Made by a program: the position numbers and the translations under genes | In this document: positions 1-6,988 of the stretch, piece after piece | How the letters are laid out: each line of letters opens with the position of its first letter | How positions within the stretch are numbered: position 1 is the first letter of the stretch | Notes under the pieces: generated by a model | Told to the model about the DNA's origin: nothing | The model's input: only the letters and a program-made list of their open reading frames with translations | Databases searched by the model: none | NCBI RefSeq assembly: GCF_032586175.1 | Contig: NZ_JAWHTE010000001.1 | Coordinates: 186,001 to 250,000 of the forward strand | DNA length: 64,000 nucleotides | Direction: 5' to 3' | Origin: Ovoidimarina sediminis | Lineage (GTDB): Bacteria; Pseudomonadota; Alphaproteobacteria; Rhodobacterales; Rhodobacteraceae

Positions 1-459
1 CATCTTGGCGGGATCGGGGATCCGCGCCGCGGAGGTGAAATCGAGCTCGTTGATGATGTCGCCGCGGTAGGACGGCAGTTCCACGCCGTCCTTCACCTCG
101 GTCGGGGCCGAGCGGGGCTTGGCGAACTGGCCGGCCATCCGGCCCACCTTCACCACCGGCACCTTGGCGCCATAGGTGAGCACCATGGCCATCTGCAGCA
201 TGACCTTGAAGGTGTCGCGGATCGGATCGGCCCGGAATTCGGCGAAGCTTTCGGCGCAATCGCCCCCCTGGAGGAGGAAAGCCTCCCCGCGGGACGCGGC
301 GCCGAGTTCGGCCTTCAGCCGGCGCGCCTCGCCTGCGAACACGAGCGGAGGATAGCTGGACAGTTCGGCCTCCACGGCCTGAAGCGCGTCTGCGTCCTGA
401 TAGTCCGGCATCTGCACCCGCGGTTTGGTGCGCCATCCGTTCTTCTGCCAGTTGCCCAT
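1..459 (-). CDS. aroG: Class II 3-deoxy-7-phosphoheptulonate (DAHP) synthase, 3' end outside window
   Basis: Catalyses the first step of the shikimate pathway, condensing phosphoenolpyruvate with erythrose 4-phosphate in the cytoplasm. The 153 visible codons read from an ATG at 459 and begin MGNWQKNGWRTKP, the typical class II opening. They include QGGDCAESFAEF, VGRMAGQFAKPRS and LPSYRGDIINELDF, all hallmarks of the plant-type (AroA_II) family; the cysteine in GGDCAES is a known metal ligand. The family is about 450-460 residues, so roughly two thirds of the protein lies beyond base 1. It is transcribed divergently from the GlxA-type regulator, with about 180 bp between them. Identification is secure; only the C-terminal part is unseen. 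Confidence 0.95.
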   Translation of the reverse strand, partial: MGNWQKNGWRTKPRVQMPDYQDADALQAVEAELSSYPPLVFAGEARRLKAELGAASRGEAFLLQGGDCAESFAEFRADPIRDTFKVMLQMAMVLTYGAKVPVVKVGRMAGQFAKPRSAPTEVKDGVELPSYRGDIINELDFTSAARIPDPAKM

Positions 460-641
460 GATCTCGGTCCTGTCGTTTCGGCTTTGAAGCGACGGGCCTT
501 ATAGACCGGGCCCGACCCGTTGGAAACCGCCAATTCCGCCCCATTCGGCCCCTTTGGTCGCACAAGTTTGTCCACGTGACGGGTTGAACGCCCCTTAAAA
601 TCCTGTTTCGGTCCCGAAGGTGGCGACGCACGGGGTGACGG

Positions 642-1646
642 TTGGCTGAGACGGGACATGGCAAGGAACGGGACGCGGGAGGCCTGCGTCCGCGCCGCTT
701 TGTCTTCGTCCTTCTCGATAATTTCACCATGCTGTGCTTTTCGAGCGCCGTCGAATCCCTGCGGATCGCGAACCGGATGGCCGGCGAGACGCTTTATGAA
801 TGGCGGCTCGTGGGCGAAGGCGGGGATTTCATCACCTGTTCCGCCGGCACCTCCTTCAAACTGGACGACGACCTGTGCGAACTGTCGCGCGACGACACGG
901 TGCTGGTCTGCGGCGGGATCGACGTCGGCAAGGCCACGACGAAGAAGATCCTGAACTGGCTGAGGCGCGAGGCGCGGCGGGGGGTGACCATGGGGGGCCT
1001 TTGCACCGCGGGCTACACGCTCGCGAAGGCGGGGCTTCTCGACGGGAAGAAGGCGACGATCCACTGGGAGAACCAGGACAGTTTCGCCGAGGAATTCGAA
1101 GAGGTGACGCTGACGAAATCGGTCTTCGTGGTGGACGGGAACCGGATGACCACGGCGGGCGGCACCTCGTCGATCGACCTGATGCTGAAGATCATCGCCG
1201 ACGACCATGGCGAGGCGCTGGCGGGCACGGTGGCCGATCAGCTGATCTACACCTCGATCCGGACCGACCAGGACACGCAGCGCCTGTCGGTGCCGACGCG
1301 GATCGGCGTGCGCCACCCGAAGCTGAGCCGGGTGATCCAGATGATGGAAGCCAATATCGAGGACCCGATTTCGCCCTCGAACCTCGCGCGCGAGGTCGGC
1401 ATGTCGACCCGGCAGCTCGAGCGGCTGTTCCGGCGCTATCTGAACCGGAGCCCGAAGCGCTATTACATGGAGCTGAGGCTTCAGAAGGCGCGGAACCTTC
1501 TGATGCAGACCGATATGAGCGTGATCAACGTGGCGCTGGCCTGCGGCTTCGCCTCGCCATCGCATTTCTCGAAATGCTACCGGGCGCAGTATTCGACGAC
1601 GCCCTACCGGGAGCGGGGCGCGCAGGCGGCGCGGCTGTCGGTCTGA
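642..1646 (+). CDS. GlxA family transcriptional regulator (DJ-1/PfpI-like domain plus AraC-type HTH)
   Basis: Predicted DNA-binding activator of 334 residues. Residues about 18-185 form a GATase1/DJ-1-like sensor domain (RRFVFVLLDNFTML near the start, GLCTAGYTLAKAGLL around 117-131). Residues about 225-325 form an AraC HTH pair (LAREVGMSTRQLERLF, then VALACGFASPSHFSKCYR). This architecture is that of ArgR/CdhR/GbdR-type regulators of arginine, carnitine and betaine catabolism. The start is a TTG at 642, because an in-frame stop lies at 636 and no ATG precedes the domain; GGGG just upstream may serve as ribosome binding site. A ureohydrolase and a TRAP transporter follow on the same strand, so it probably controls them (inference). 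Confidence 0.88.
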   Translation: MAETGHGKERDAGGLRPRRFVFVLLDNFTMLCFSSAVESLRIANRMAGETLYEWRLVGEGGDFITCSAGTSFKLDDDLCELSRDDTVLVCGGIDVGKATTKKILNWLRREARRGVTMGGLCTAGYTLAKAGLLDGKKATIHWENQDSFAEEFEEVTLTKSVFVVDGNRMTTAGGTSSIDLMLKIIADDHGEALAGTVADQLIYTSIRTDQDTQRLSVPTRIGVRHPKLSRVIQMMEANIEDPISPSNLAREVGMSTRQLERLFRRYLNRSPKRYYMELRLQKARNLLMQTDMSVINVALACGFASPSHFSKCYRAQYSTTPYRERGAQAARLSV

Positions 1647-1650
1647 GAGG

Positions 1651-1674
1651 GCTCGGCGCCTGACGGCGCCGAGC
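1651..1674 (+). terminator. Hairpin downstream of the GlxA-type regulator
   Basis: A perfect 10-bp stem (GCTCGGCGCC / GGCGCCGAGC) with a 4-base loop TGAC begins 4 bases after the regulator stop codon. No T-run follows, so it may act as a factor-assisted terminator or an mRNA 3'-end stabiliser. Confidence 0.6.
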
Positions 1675-1731
1675 TGCCGGGGCTCTGCCCGTCGCCATTG
1701 TCGCTCGGACCAATGGCGCTCCAAAGGCGAC

Positions 1732-1757
1732 CCCGGAGTATTTTTGCCAAAATGAAG
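1732..1757 (+). repeat. Recurrent intergenic element, copy 1
   Basis: A 26-bp element with the core AGTATTTTTGCCAAAATGAAG split around GCC; it matches 24 of 26 bases of the reverse complement of 5966-5991. It lies between the regulator and the agmatinase gene, and its end (AAGAGGGG continuing outward) supplies the ribosome binding site of that gene. I believe closely similar sequences recur in intergenic regions of many Rhodobacteraceae genomes, but only two copies are visible here. Confidence 0.7.
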
Positions 1758-1766
1758 AGGGGTGGC

Positions 1767-2732
1767 ATGGCGGGACATGGCTATGAGGGCGGGCGGCTCG
1801 ACCTGCCGTTCGTCGGGATCGCGACGTTCGGGAAACGCCCGGTGGTGAGCGACTGGTCGGATTTCGAGGCGGATGCCGCCATCCTGGGCGCGCCTTTCGA
1901 TGCGGGCACCCAGTGGCGGGCCGGGGCGCGGTTCGGGCCGAGGGCGGTGCGCGAGGCCTCGACGCTGTTCAGCTTCGGCCATGCGGGCGCCTATGACCAC
2001 GAGGATGACCGGGTCTACCTCGGCGCCGATGTGCGGATCGTCGATATGGGGGATGCAGATATCGTCCATACCGACACCGAGGCGAGCCATGCCAATATCG
2101 AGGCCGGTGTCAGGGCCGCGCGGGCCGCGGGCGCCCTGCCCGTTCTGATCGGGGGCGATCATTCGGTGAACATCCCCGCGATCCGGGCGATGGAGGGGGC
2201 GGGCGCGTTCCATATCCTGCAGATCGACGCGCATCTCGATTTCGTCGACGAGCGCCACGGGGTGCGGCACGGGCACGGCAACCCGATGCGCCGGGCGGCC
2301 GAGCGGGACTATGTGAGCGGGCTGACGCAGGTGGGGATCCGCAACGTTTCGTCGACCGCGCGGGAGGGCTATGAGGATGCGCGGGCGATGGGATCGGATA
2401 TCCTGTCGGTCCGGCAGGCGCGCAGCCTGGGCCCCGGGGGCGTGGCCGGGCGGATCCCGAAGGGCGCGGCCGTCTATGTGACGATCGATATCGACGCCTT
2501 CTGCCCCTCGATCGCGCCGGGGACCGGCACGCCGTCCCATGGCGGGTTCCTTTATTACGAGGTGCTCGAGCTTCTGCAGGCGGTGGCGCGGGCGCATGAC
2601 GTGGTGGGCGTCGATCTGGTGGAGGTGGCGCCCGATTACGACCCCACGGGATCGACCGCGATCCTGGCCGCGCAGATCCTGTTGAATTTCCTGGGCTTCA
2701 TCTTCGACGCGCGCGCCGCGGGCGGGGTGTAA
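1767..2732 (+). CDS. speB: Agmatinase-family ureohydrolase
   Basis: Binuclear manganese enzyme that hydrolyses a guanidino group to urea and an amine. The 321-residue protein carries the family metal signatures in order: GGDHS (129-133), DAHLD (154-158) and a late IDIDAF...PGTGTP motif. The last motif reads DAFCPSIAPGTGTP, the form common in agmatinase, guanidinobutyrase and guanidinopropionase rather than arginase. The start at 1767 follows AGAGGGGTGGC; an in-frame ATG at 1752 is an alternative but would overlap the repeat. The dctPQM TRAP genes follow after 84 bp. TRAP systems normally carry carboxylates, so the substrate may be a guanidino acid rather than agmatine (inference). The family is certain, the exact substrate is not. 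Confidence 0.88.
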   Translation: MAGHGYEGGRLDLPFVGIATFGKRPVVSDWSDFEADAAILGAPFDAGTQWRAGARFGPRAVREASTLFSFGHAGAYDHEDDRVYLGADVRIVDMGDADIVHTDTEASHANIEAGVRAARAAGALPVLIGGDHSVNIPAIRAMEGAGAFHILQIDAHLDFVDERHGVRHGHGNPMRRAAERDYVSGLTQVGIRNVSSTAREGYEDARAMGSDILSVRQARSLGPGGVAGRIPKGAAVYVTIDIDAFCPSIAPGTGTPSHGGFLYYEVLELLQAVARAHDVVGVDLVEVAPDYDPTGSTAILAAQILLNFLGFIFDARAAGGV

Positions 2733-2816
2733 GGTTTTTGCTGGCATCCCGGGCCGGAGCCGCTAGTTTACCGACCACAGCAAATCCAGAAGAATTTGCA
2801 CCTAGGGAGAAATACG

Positions 2817-3824
2817 ATGAACAACCTTCTTGGCCGCGCGGCCGTTGCCGCGCTGATCACCGCATTCGCCTCGGAAGCCCTGGCGACGGAATGGAACGTC
2901 TCGCTCTGGGGACAGCGGCGTGCGTTCACCGAGCACGTGCACAAGCTGGCCGAGCTTGTGGAGGAGAAGACCGGCGGCGCCTTCACCATGAACATCAGCT
3001 ATGGCGGCCTGTCGAAAAACACCGAGAACCTTGACGGGATCTCGATCGGCGCCTTCGAGATGGCGCAGTTCTGTGCCGGCTATCACCGCGACAAGAACCG
3101 GGCGATCACCGTCCTGGAACTGCCGTTCCTGGGCGTCGGAAACCTCGAGGAAGAGGTGGCGGTGAGCCACGCGATCTATGCCCATCCGGCAGTGACCGAG
3201 GAAATGGCGCAGTGGAACGCGAAGATGCTGATGACCTCGCCCATGCCGCAGTACAACCTCGTCGGCACCGGCGAGCCGCGCGACAGCCTGGAAGAATTCG
3301 ACGGCATGCGGGTGCGCGCCACCGGCGGGCTTGGCGAGGCGTTTTCGGCGGTGGGCGGGGTGCCGACCTCGGTAACCTCGTCGGAAGCCTATAACGCGAT
3401 GGAATCGGGCGTCGTCGATACGGTCGCCTTCGCGCAGCACGCGCACCTGTCGTTCCGCACCATCGACATCGCGTCCTGGTGGACCGAGAACCTGAACCCA
3501 GGCACGGTGAACTGCCCCGTGGTGGTGAACATCGATGCCTACGAGGCCCTTTCGGACGACGAGCGCGCGGCGCTGGATTCGAGCGTGGACGAGGCGATCG
3601 CGCATTACCTGGCGAATTACGGCGAGCTTCTGAAACAGTGGGATTCGATCCTGGCGGAGAAGAACGTGACCCGGGTGACGGTGCCCGAGGAAGAGATCGC
3701 CCGCTTCCGCGAGGTGGCGAAGCCGATCCACGACGCGTGGATTTCGGACATGGCATCGCAGGGCTTCCCGGCCCAGGAGCTTTACGACCTGGTGCAAAGC
3801 ACGCTCGACAAAGAGCGGATGTAA
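2817..3824 (+). CDS. dctP: TRAP transporter periplasmic solute-binding subunit DctP
   Basis: Captures a small organic acid in the periplasm and delivers it to the DctQM membrane complex. The 335-residue protein opens with a clear Sec signal peptide (MNNLLGRAAVAAL...ASEALA, cleavage about residue 23). The DctP fold is recognisable from GMRVRATGGLGEAF, which carries the conserved arginine that clamps the substrate carboxylate, and from SSEAYNAMESGVVDT, the family EvYxALqxGvvD motif. AGGGAG seven bases before the ATG at 2817 decides the start. It is the first gene of a dctP-dctQ-dctM set and follows the agmatinase gene. An 11-bp hairpin just after its stop probably makes this subunit more abundant than the permease. 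Confidence 0.93.
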   Translation: MNNLLGRAAVAALITAFASEALATEWNVSLWGQRRAFTEHVHKLAELVEEKTGGAFTMNISYGGLSKNTENLDGISIGAFEMAQFCAGYHRDKNRAITVLELPFLGVGNLEEEVAVSHAIYAHPAVTEEMAQWNAKMLMTSPMPQYNLVGTGEPRDSLEEFDGMRVRATGGLGEAFSAVGGVPTSVTSSEAYNAMESGVVDTVAFAQHAHLSFRTIDIASWWTENLNPGTVNCPVVVNIDAYEALSDDERAALDSSVDEAIAHYLANYGELLKQWDSILAEKNVTRVTVPEEEIARFREVAKPIHDAWISDMASQGFPAQELYDLVQSTLDKERM

Positions 3825-3840
3825 GCGGGTCGAACCATTC

Positions 3841-3871
3841 CCCGGGCCGGGCGGCGTGCCCCCGGCCCGGG
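3841..3871 (+). promoter_or_regulatory. Intercistronic hairpin between dctP and dctQ
   Basis: A perfect 11-bp GC stem (CCCGGGCCGGG / CCCGGCCCGGG) with a 9-base loop sits 16 bases after the dctP stop and 40 bases before dctQ. There is no T-run, which suits an mRNA-stabilising or attenuating element that sets the binding-protein to permease ratio (inference). Confidence 0.65.
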
Positions 3872-3911
3872 ATCATCGGACAAGAAGACTAACACGAACG
3901 GGGGTCTGGGC

Positions 3912-4541
3912 ATGTCCTCATCTTCGGTTCTGACCGACGAGAGCGCCCTGTCGCGGGCAGACCGGACCTGGCTGAAGCTCGAGGCCTTCCTGAACCTTCT
4001 GGGCGGAATCGTGATCTTCGCCCTCGTGGTGCTTGCGGTCGCCAACGTGCTGGGGCGGAAGTTCGCGGGCCTGCCGGTGCCGGGCTATGTCGACTGGACG
4101 CAGCAGTTCATGGCCGTCTTCGCCTTCCTCGGTCTCGCCTATTGCCAGCGCGAGGGCGGGCATATCCGCATGGATATCCTGATGGGCCAGCTTCGGGGGC
4201 GCACCCTGTGGCTGGCGGAATGGCTGGGCATCCTGTTCATGCTGATCCTGACAACGGCGCTGATCTATGGCACCTGGTTTCACTTCGCGCGGTCGTTCGA
4301 CTGGTCGGCCCCGCTCTGGTCGCGGGATTCCTCGATCGATATCGCGCTGCCGCTCTGGCCCGCGAAGCTGTTGGTGCCGTTTGCGCTGGGCGTTCTCTGG
4401 ATCAGGCTCGCGCTGCAGCTCTGGGGCTATACCCGGGCGCTTCGGACCGGCGAGGAGCGCCCCGTGGCGGTGCCGCTGATCGAGGATGCGGCGACGCTGG
4501 CCAACAAGGAAGCGAAGACGGTCGAGGGCGCCGATGGATAA
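3912..4541 (+). CDS. dctQ: TRAP transporter small permease subunit DctQ
   Basis: Four-helix inner-membrane subunit that pairs with DctM. The 209-residue protein has hydrophobic segments at about residues 25-50 (LLGGIVIFALVVLAVANV), 60-80 (FMAVFAFLGLAYC), 95-120 (LGILFMLILTTALIYGTW) and 145-170. The family signature, a short loop with REGGHIRMD after the second helix, is present (QREGGHIRMDILMG). The start is ATG at 3912. Its stop overlaps the DctM start by 8 bp, so the two permease subunits are translationally coupled. The C-terminal tail is charged and longer than the usual family minimum. Identification rests on fold, motif and operon position. Confidence 0.92.
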   Translation: MSSSSVLTDESALSRADRTWLKLEAFLNLLGGIVIFALVVLAVANVLGRKFAGLPVPGYVDWTQQFMAVFAFLGLAYCQREGGHIRMDILMGQLRGRTLWLAEWLGILFMLILTTALIYGTWFHFARSFDWSAPLWSRDSSIDIALPLWPAKLLVPFALGVLWIRLALQLWGYTRALRTGEERPVAVPLIEDAATLANKEAKTVEGADG

Positions 4542-5955
4542 TCTCATCGACATGAAGGCGCTGCTCGAGGGCGTCGATATCTTCAACCTCTCGCTCTGGC
4601 TGTCGGGGCTTCTGATCATTCTGGTGGTGATCGGGGTCAGGGTCGCTTTCGCCACGGCCTTCATCGGGTTCCTGGGGCTGTGCCTGTTCTTCATGCAGAA
4701 GCAGGGGTTCGACCGGGGGCTGGTGACGGCGATGAAGCTGGCCGGCCAGGTGCCGCATTCGAAATCGACGACCTATGCGCTGTCGCTGATCCCGACCTTC
4801 ATCCTGATCGGATATCTTGCCTATTACGCGGGGCTGACGCGCTATCTGTTCGAGGCGGCGAAACGCTGGGTGGGCTGGCTTCCGGGCGGGCTTGGGGTGG
4901 CGACGGTCTTTGCGACGGCGGGGTTTGCGGCAGTCTCCGGCGCCTCGGTCGCGACATCGGCGGTCTTTGCGCGGATCGCGATCCCCGAGATGCTGCGCGA
5001 AGGCTATGACAAGCGCTTCGCGGCGGGGGTCGTGGCGGCCGGCGGCACGCTCGCCTCGCTGATCCCGCCTTCGGCGATCCTCGTGATCTACGCGATCATC
5101 GTGGAGCAGTCGGTGGGCAAGCTTCTGCTGGCGGGCTTCCTGCCCGGCCTCGTCTCGGCGCTGATCTATGGCGGGCTGGTGATCGGGCTGGCGAAGGTGC
5201 GGCCCAGTCTCGGCCCCCGGATCACCGGCTTCACCTGGGGGCAGCGCTTTGCCTCGCTGCCCGGCGCGCTGCCGATCCTCGTGGTGGTCTTCATCATCGT
5301 CTATTCGATCTATTTCGGCTGGGCGACGCCCACCGAGGCCGGCGCCCTCGGGGCCTTCGTGGTGCTTCTGATGGCGCTTTGGCAGGGGATGAAATGGGGC
5401 CAGCTCAAGGGCGCGCTGATGGAGGCGGCGAAGCTGACGGTGATGATCTTCACCATGATCTGGGGGGTGCTGATCTATGTGCGCTTCCTGGGCTTCGCGC
5501 GGCTGCCGGATGTCTTCGCGGACTGGATCGGGACGCTGCATTATTCGCCCTACACGATCCTCCTCTGCATCCTGCTGGTCTATGTCGTCCTGGGGATGTT
5601 CATGGACGCGATCGGGATGCTGATCCTGACCCTCCCGGTGACCTTCCCGGCGATCATCGCGCTGAATGGCGGCGAGGGAGTAAGCCGGGCCGACAGCGCC
5701 TTCGGGATGACGAGCGAGGAATGCGCGATCTGGTTCGGGATCATCGTGGTGAAGATGGCGGAGCTTTGCCTGATCACGCCGCCCATCGGGCTGAACTGCT
5801 TCGTGGTGGCGGGCGTGGCGCAGGATTCGAAGATGCCGATTTCGGTGCAGGATGTGTTCCGGGGCGCAACGCCCTTCTTCGGGGCCGACGTGGCGACGGT
5901 CTTCGTGCTGATCCTGTTCCCGGGGATCGTGCTCTGGCTGCCGGGGCTGCTCTAG
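4534..5955 (+). CDS. dctM: TRAP transporter large permease subunit DctM
   Basis: Sodium-coupled transport subunit of the TRAP complex, with about 12-13 membrane helices over 473 residues. Recognisable DctM regions include SGASVATSAVF near 150 and GGTLASLIPPSAILVIYAIIVEQS near 175-195. GWATPTEAGALGAF falls near 270, followed by the late MFMDAIGMLILTLPVTFP and ITPPIGLNCFVV segments. The start is the ATG at 4534 inside the end of dctQ. The gene ends the TRAP operon; 11 bases after it comes a second copy of the intergenic repeat, then a strong bidirectional hairpin before the convergent dehydrogenase gene. Length and motif order are normal. Confidence 0.95.
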   Translation: MDNLIDMKALLEGVDIFNLSLWLSGLLIILVVIGVRVAFATAFIGFLGLCLFFMQKQGFDRGLVTAMKLAGQVPHSKSTTYALSLIPTFILIGYLAYYAGLTRYLFEAAKRWVGWLPGGLGVATVFATAGFAAVSGASVATSAVFARIAIPEMLREGYDKRFAAGVVAAGGTLASLIPPSAILVIYAIIVEQSVGKLLLAGFLPGLVSALIYGGLVIGLAKVRPSLGPRITGFTWGQRFASLPGALPILVVVFIIVYSIYFGWATPTEAGALGAFVVLLMALWQGMKWGQLKGALMEAAKLTVMIFTMIWGVLIYVRFLGFARLPDVFADWIGTLHYSPYTILLCILLVYVVLGMFMDAIGMLILTLPVTFPAIIALNGGEGVSRADSAFGMTSEECAIWFGIIVVKMAELCLITPPIGLNCFVVAGVAQDSKMPISVQDVFRGATPFFGADVATVFVLILFPGIVLWLPGLL

Positions 5956-5965
5956 GCCCCCGCCC

Positions 5966-5991
5966 CTTCATTTTGGCGGAAATACTCCGGG
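5966..5991 (-). repeat. Recurrent intergenic element, copy 2
   Basis: Inverted copy of the 1732-1757 element (CTTCATTTTGGCGG then AAATACTCCGGG); 24 of 26 bases agree. It lies 11 bp downstream of dctM, next to a GC-rich hairpin. Confidence 0.7.
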
Positions 5992-6005
5992 AAGTCCCGG
6001 GGGGT

Positions 6006-6025
6006 CCGGGGGGCTGGCCCCCCGG
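6006..6025. terminator. Bidirectional hairpin between convergent dctM and dehydrogenase genes
   Basis: An 8-bp stem CCGGGGGG / CCCCCCGG with a CTGG loop lies between two converging genes, the expected place for a shared terminator. There is no long T-run on either strand. Confidence 0.6.
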
Positions 6026-6035
6026 CCCGGCCCCG

Positions 6036-6908
6036 TCAGGGGATGTTCCTGAGCCGCTTGAAAAGGCTCGAGGTATCCCAACGCCCGCCGCCCATGTTCT
6101 GCACGTCCTTGTAGAACTGATCGACCAGCGCCGTGACCGGCAGGCTGGCCCCGTTTTCCTCTGCCGTCCGCAGGCAGATATCGAGATCCTTGCGCATCCA
6201 GTCGACGGCGAAACCGTGGTTGAAGTGATCGTCCACCATCGTTTCATAGCGGTTCGCCATCTGCCACGAGCCGGCGGCACCCTGGCTGATCACCTCGACC
6301 ACAGCCTTGACGTCGAGCCCGGCCTTTTCGCCAAAATGAAGCCCTTCGGAGAGGCCCTGAAGCAGCCCCGCGATGCAGATCTGGTTGACCATCTTGGTCA
6401 GCTGGCCCGCGCCGCTTTCGCCCAGCCGCTTGCAGGCCTTGGCATAGACTTCCATCACCGGTTCGGCGGCGGCATAGGTGCCTTCGTCGCCGCCGCACAT
6501 GATGCCGAGCTGGCCGTTTTCCGCGCCCGCCTGGCCGCCCGAGACGGGGGCGTCGACGAAACCCACGCCCTTGTCTTTCGCCGCGGCGTAGAGTTCGCGG
6601 GTCACGGCCGCCGAGACGGTGGTGTGATCGACGAAGATCGCGCCCGAGGCCATGCCGGCAAGGGCGCCGTCATCGCCCAGGACGACCGAACGCAGATCGT
6701 CGTCATTGCCGACGCAGGCCATGACGAATTCGGCCCCCTCTGCCGCCGCGCGCGGGGTGGGCGCATGAGAGCCGCCGAATTCGCCGGCCCATTTTTCGGC
6801 CTTCGCCGCGGTGCGGTTGTAGACGGTAACATCGTGGCCGGCCTTCTGGAGGTGCCCGGCCATCGGGTAGCCCATTACGCCCAGTCCGAGAAATGCAACC
6901 TTCGCCAT
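6036..6908 (-). CDS. NAD(P)-dependent beta-hydroxyacid dehydrogenase (3-hydroxyisobutyrate dehydrogenase family)
   Basis: Oxidises or reduces a small beta-hydroxyacid/semialdehyde using NAD(P). The 290-residue protein starts with the Rossmann fingerprint LGLGVMGYPMAGHL (7-20) and has the substrate-binding DAPVSGGQAGAENG stretch (119-132). The catalytic lysine is in GQLTKMVNQ (K172), and the family C-terminal helical domain follows. The start is ATG at 6908. It stands alone, convergent with dctM and divergent from the penicillin-acylase gene (80 bp between starts). Candidate substrates include 3-hydroxyisobutyrate, tartronate semialdehyde and succinate semialdehyde; the sequence alone does not separate these. 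Confidence 0.88.
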   Translation of the reverse strand: MAKVAFLGLGVMGYPMAGHLQKAGHDVTVYNRTAAKAEKWAGEFGGSHAPTPRAAAEGAEFVMACVGNDDDLRSVVLGDDGALAGMASGAIFVDHTTVSAAVTRELYAAAKDKGVGFVDAPVSGGQAGAENGQLGIMCGGDEGTYAAAEPVMEVYAKACKRLGESGAGQLTKMVNQICIAGLLQGLSEGLHFGEKAGLDVKAVVEVISQGAAGSWQMANRYETMVDDHFNHGFAVDWMRKDLDICLRTAEENGASLPVTALVDQFYKDVQNMGGGRWDTSSLFKRLRNIP

Positions 6909-6988
6909 GGCTTTCCTCCTTTTCGGAAATCGCTATTCTGGCCCCTAAGTAACGGACCCAAACGCCCCGTCAACTCGAGCAGGTCTAC

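Noticed and set aside
315..2747. Very long open frame on the minus strand opposite the regulator and ureohydrolase genes; similar long antisense frames occur at 11757-13565, 16265-17485 and 59048-61675.
   Set aside because: High GC content makes stop codons rare opposite real genes. The translations are Arg/Pro/His-rich, have no family motifs, and lie over well-recognised proteins.
6322..6342. Sequence resembling the intergenic repeat (TTTTCGCCAAAATGAAG).
   Set aside because: It is part of the dehydrogenase gene and encodes LHFGEKAG, which fits the family; the flanks do not match the repeat.
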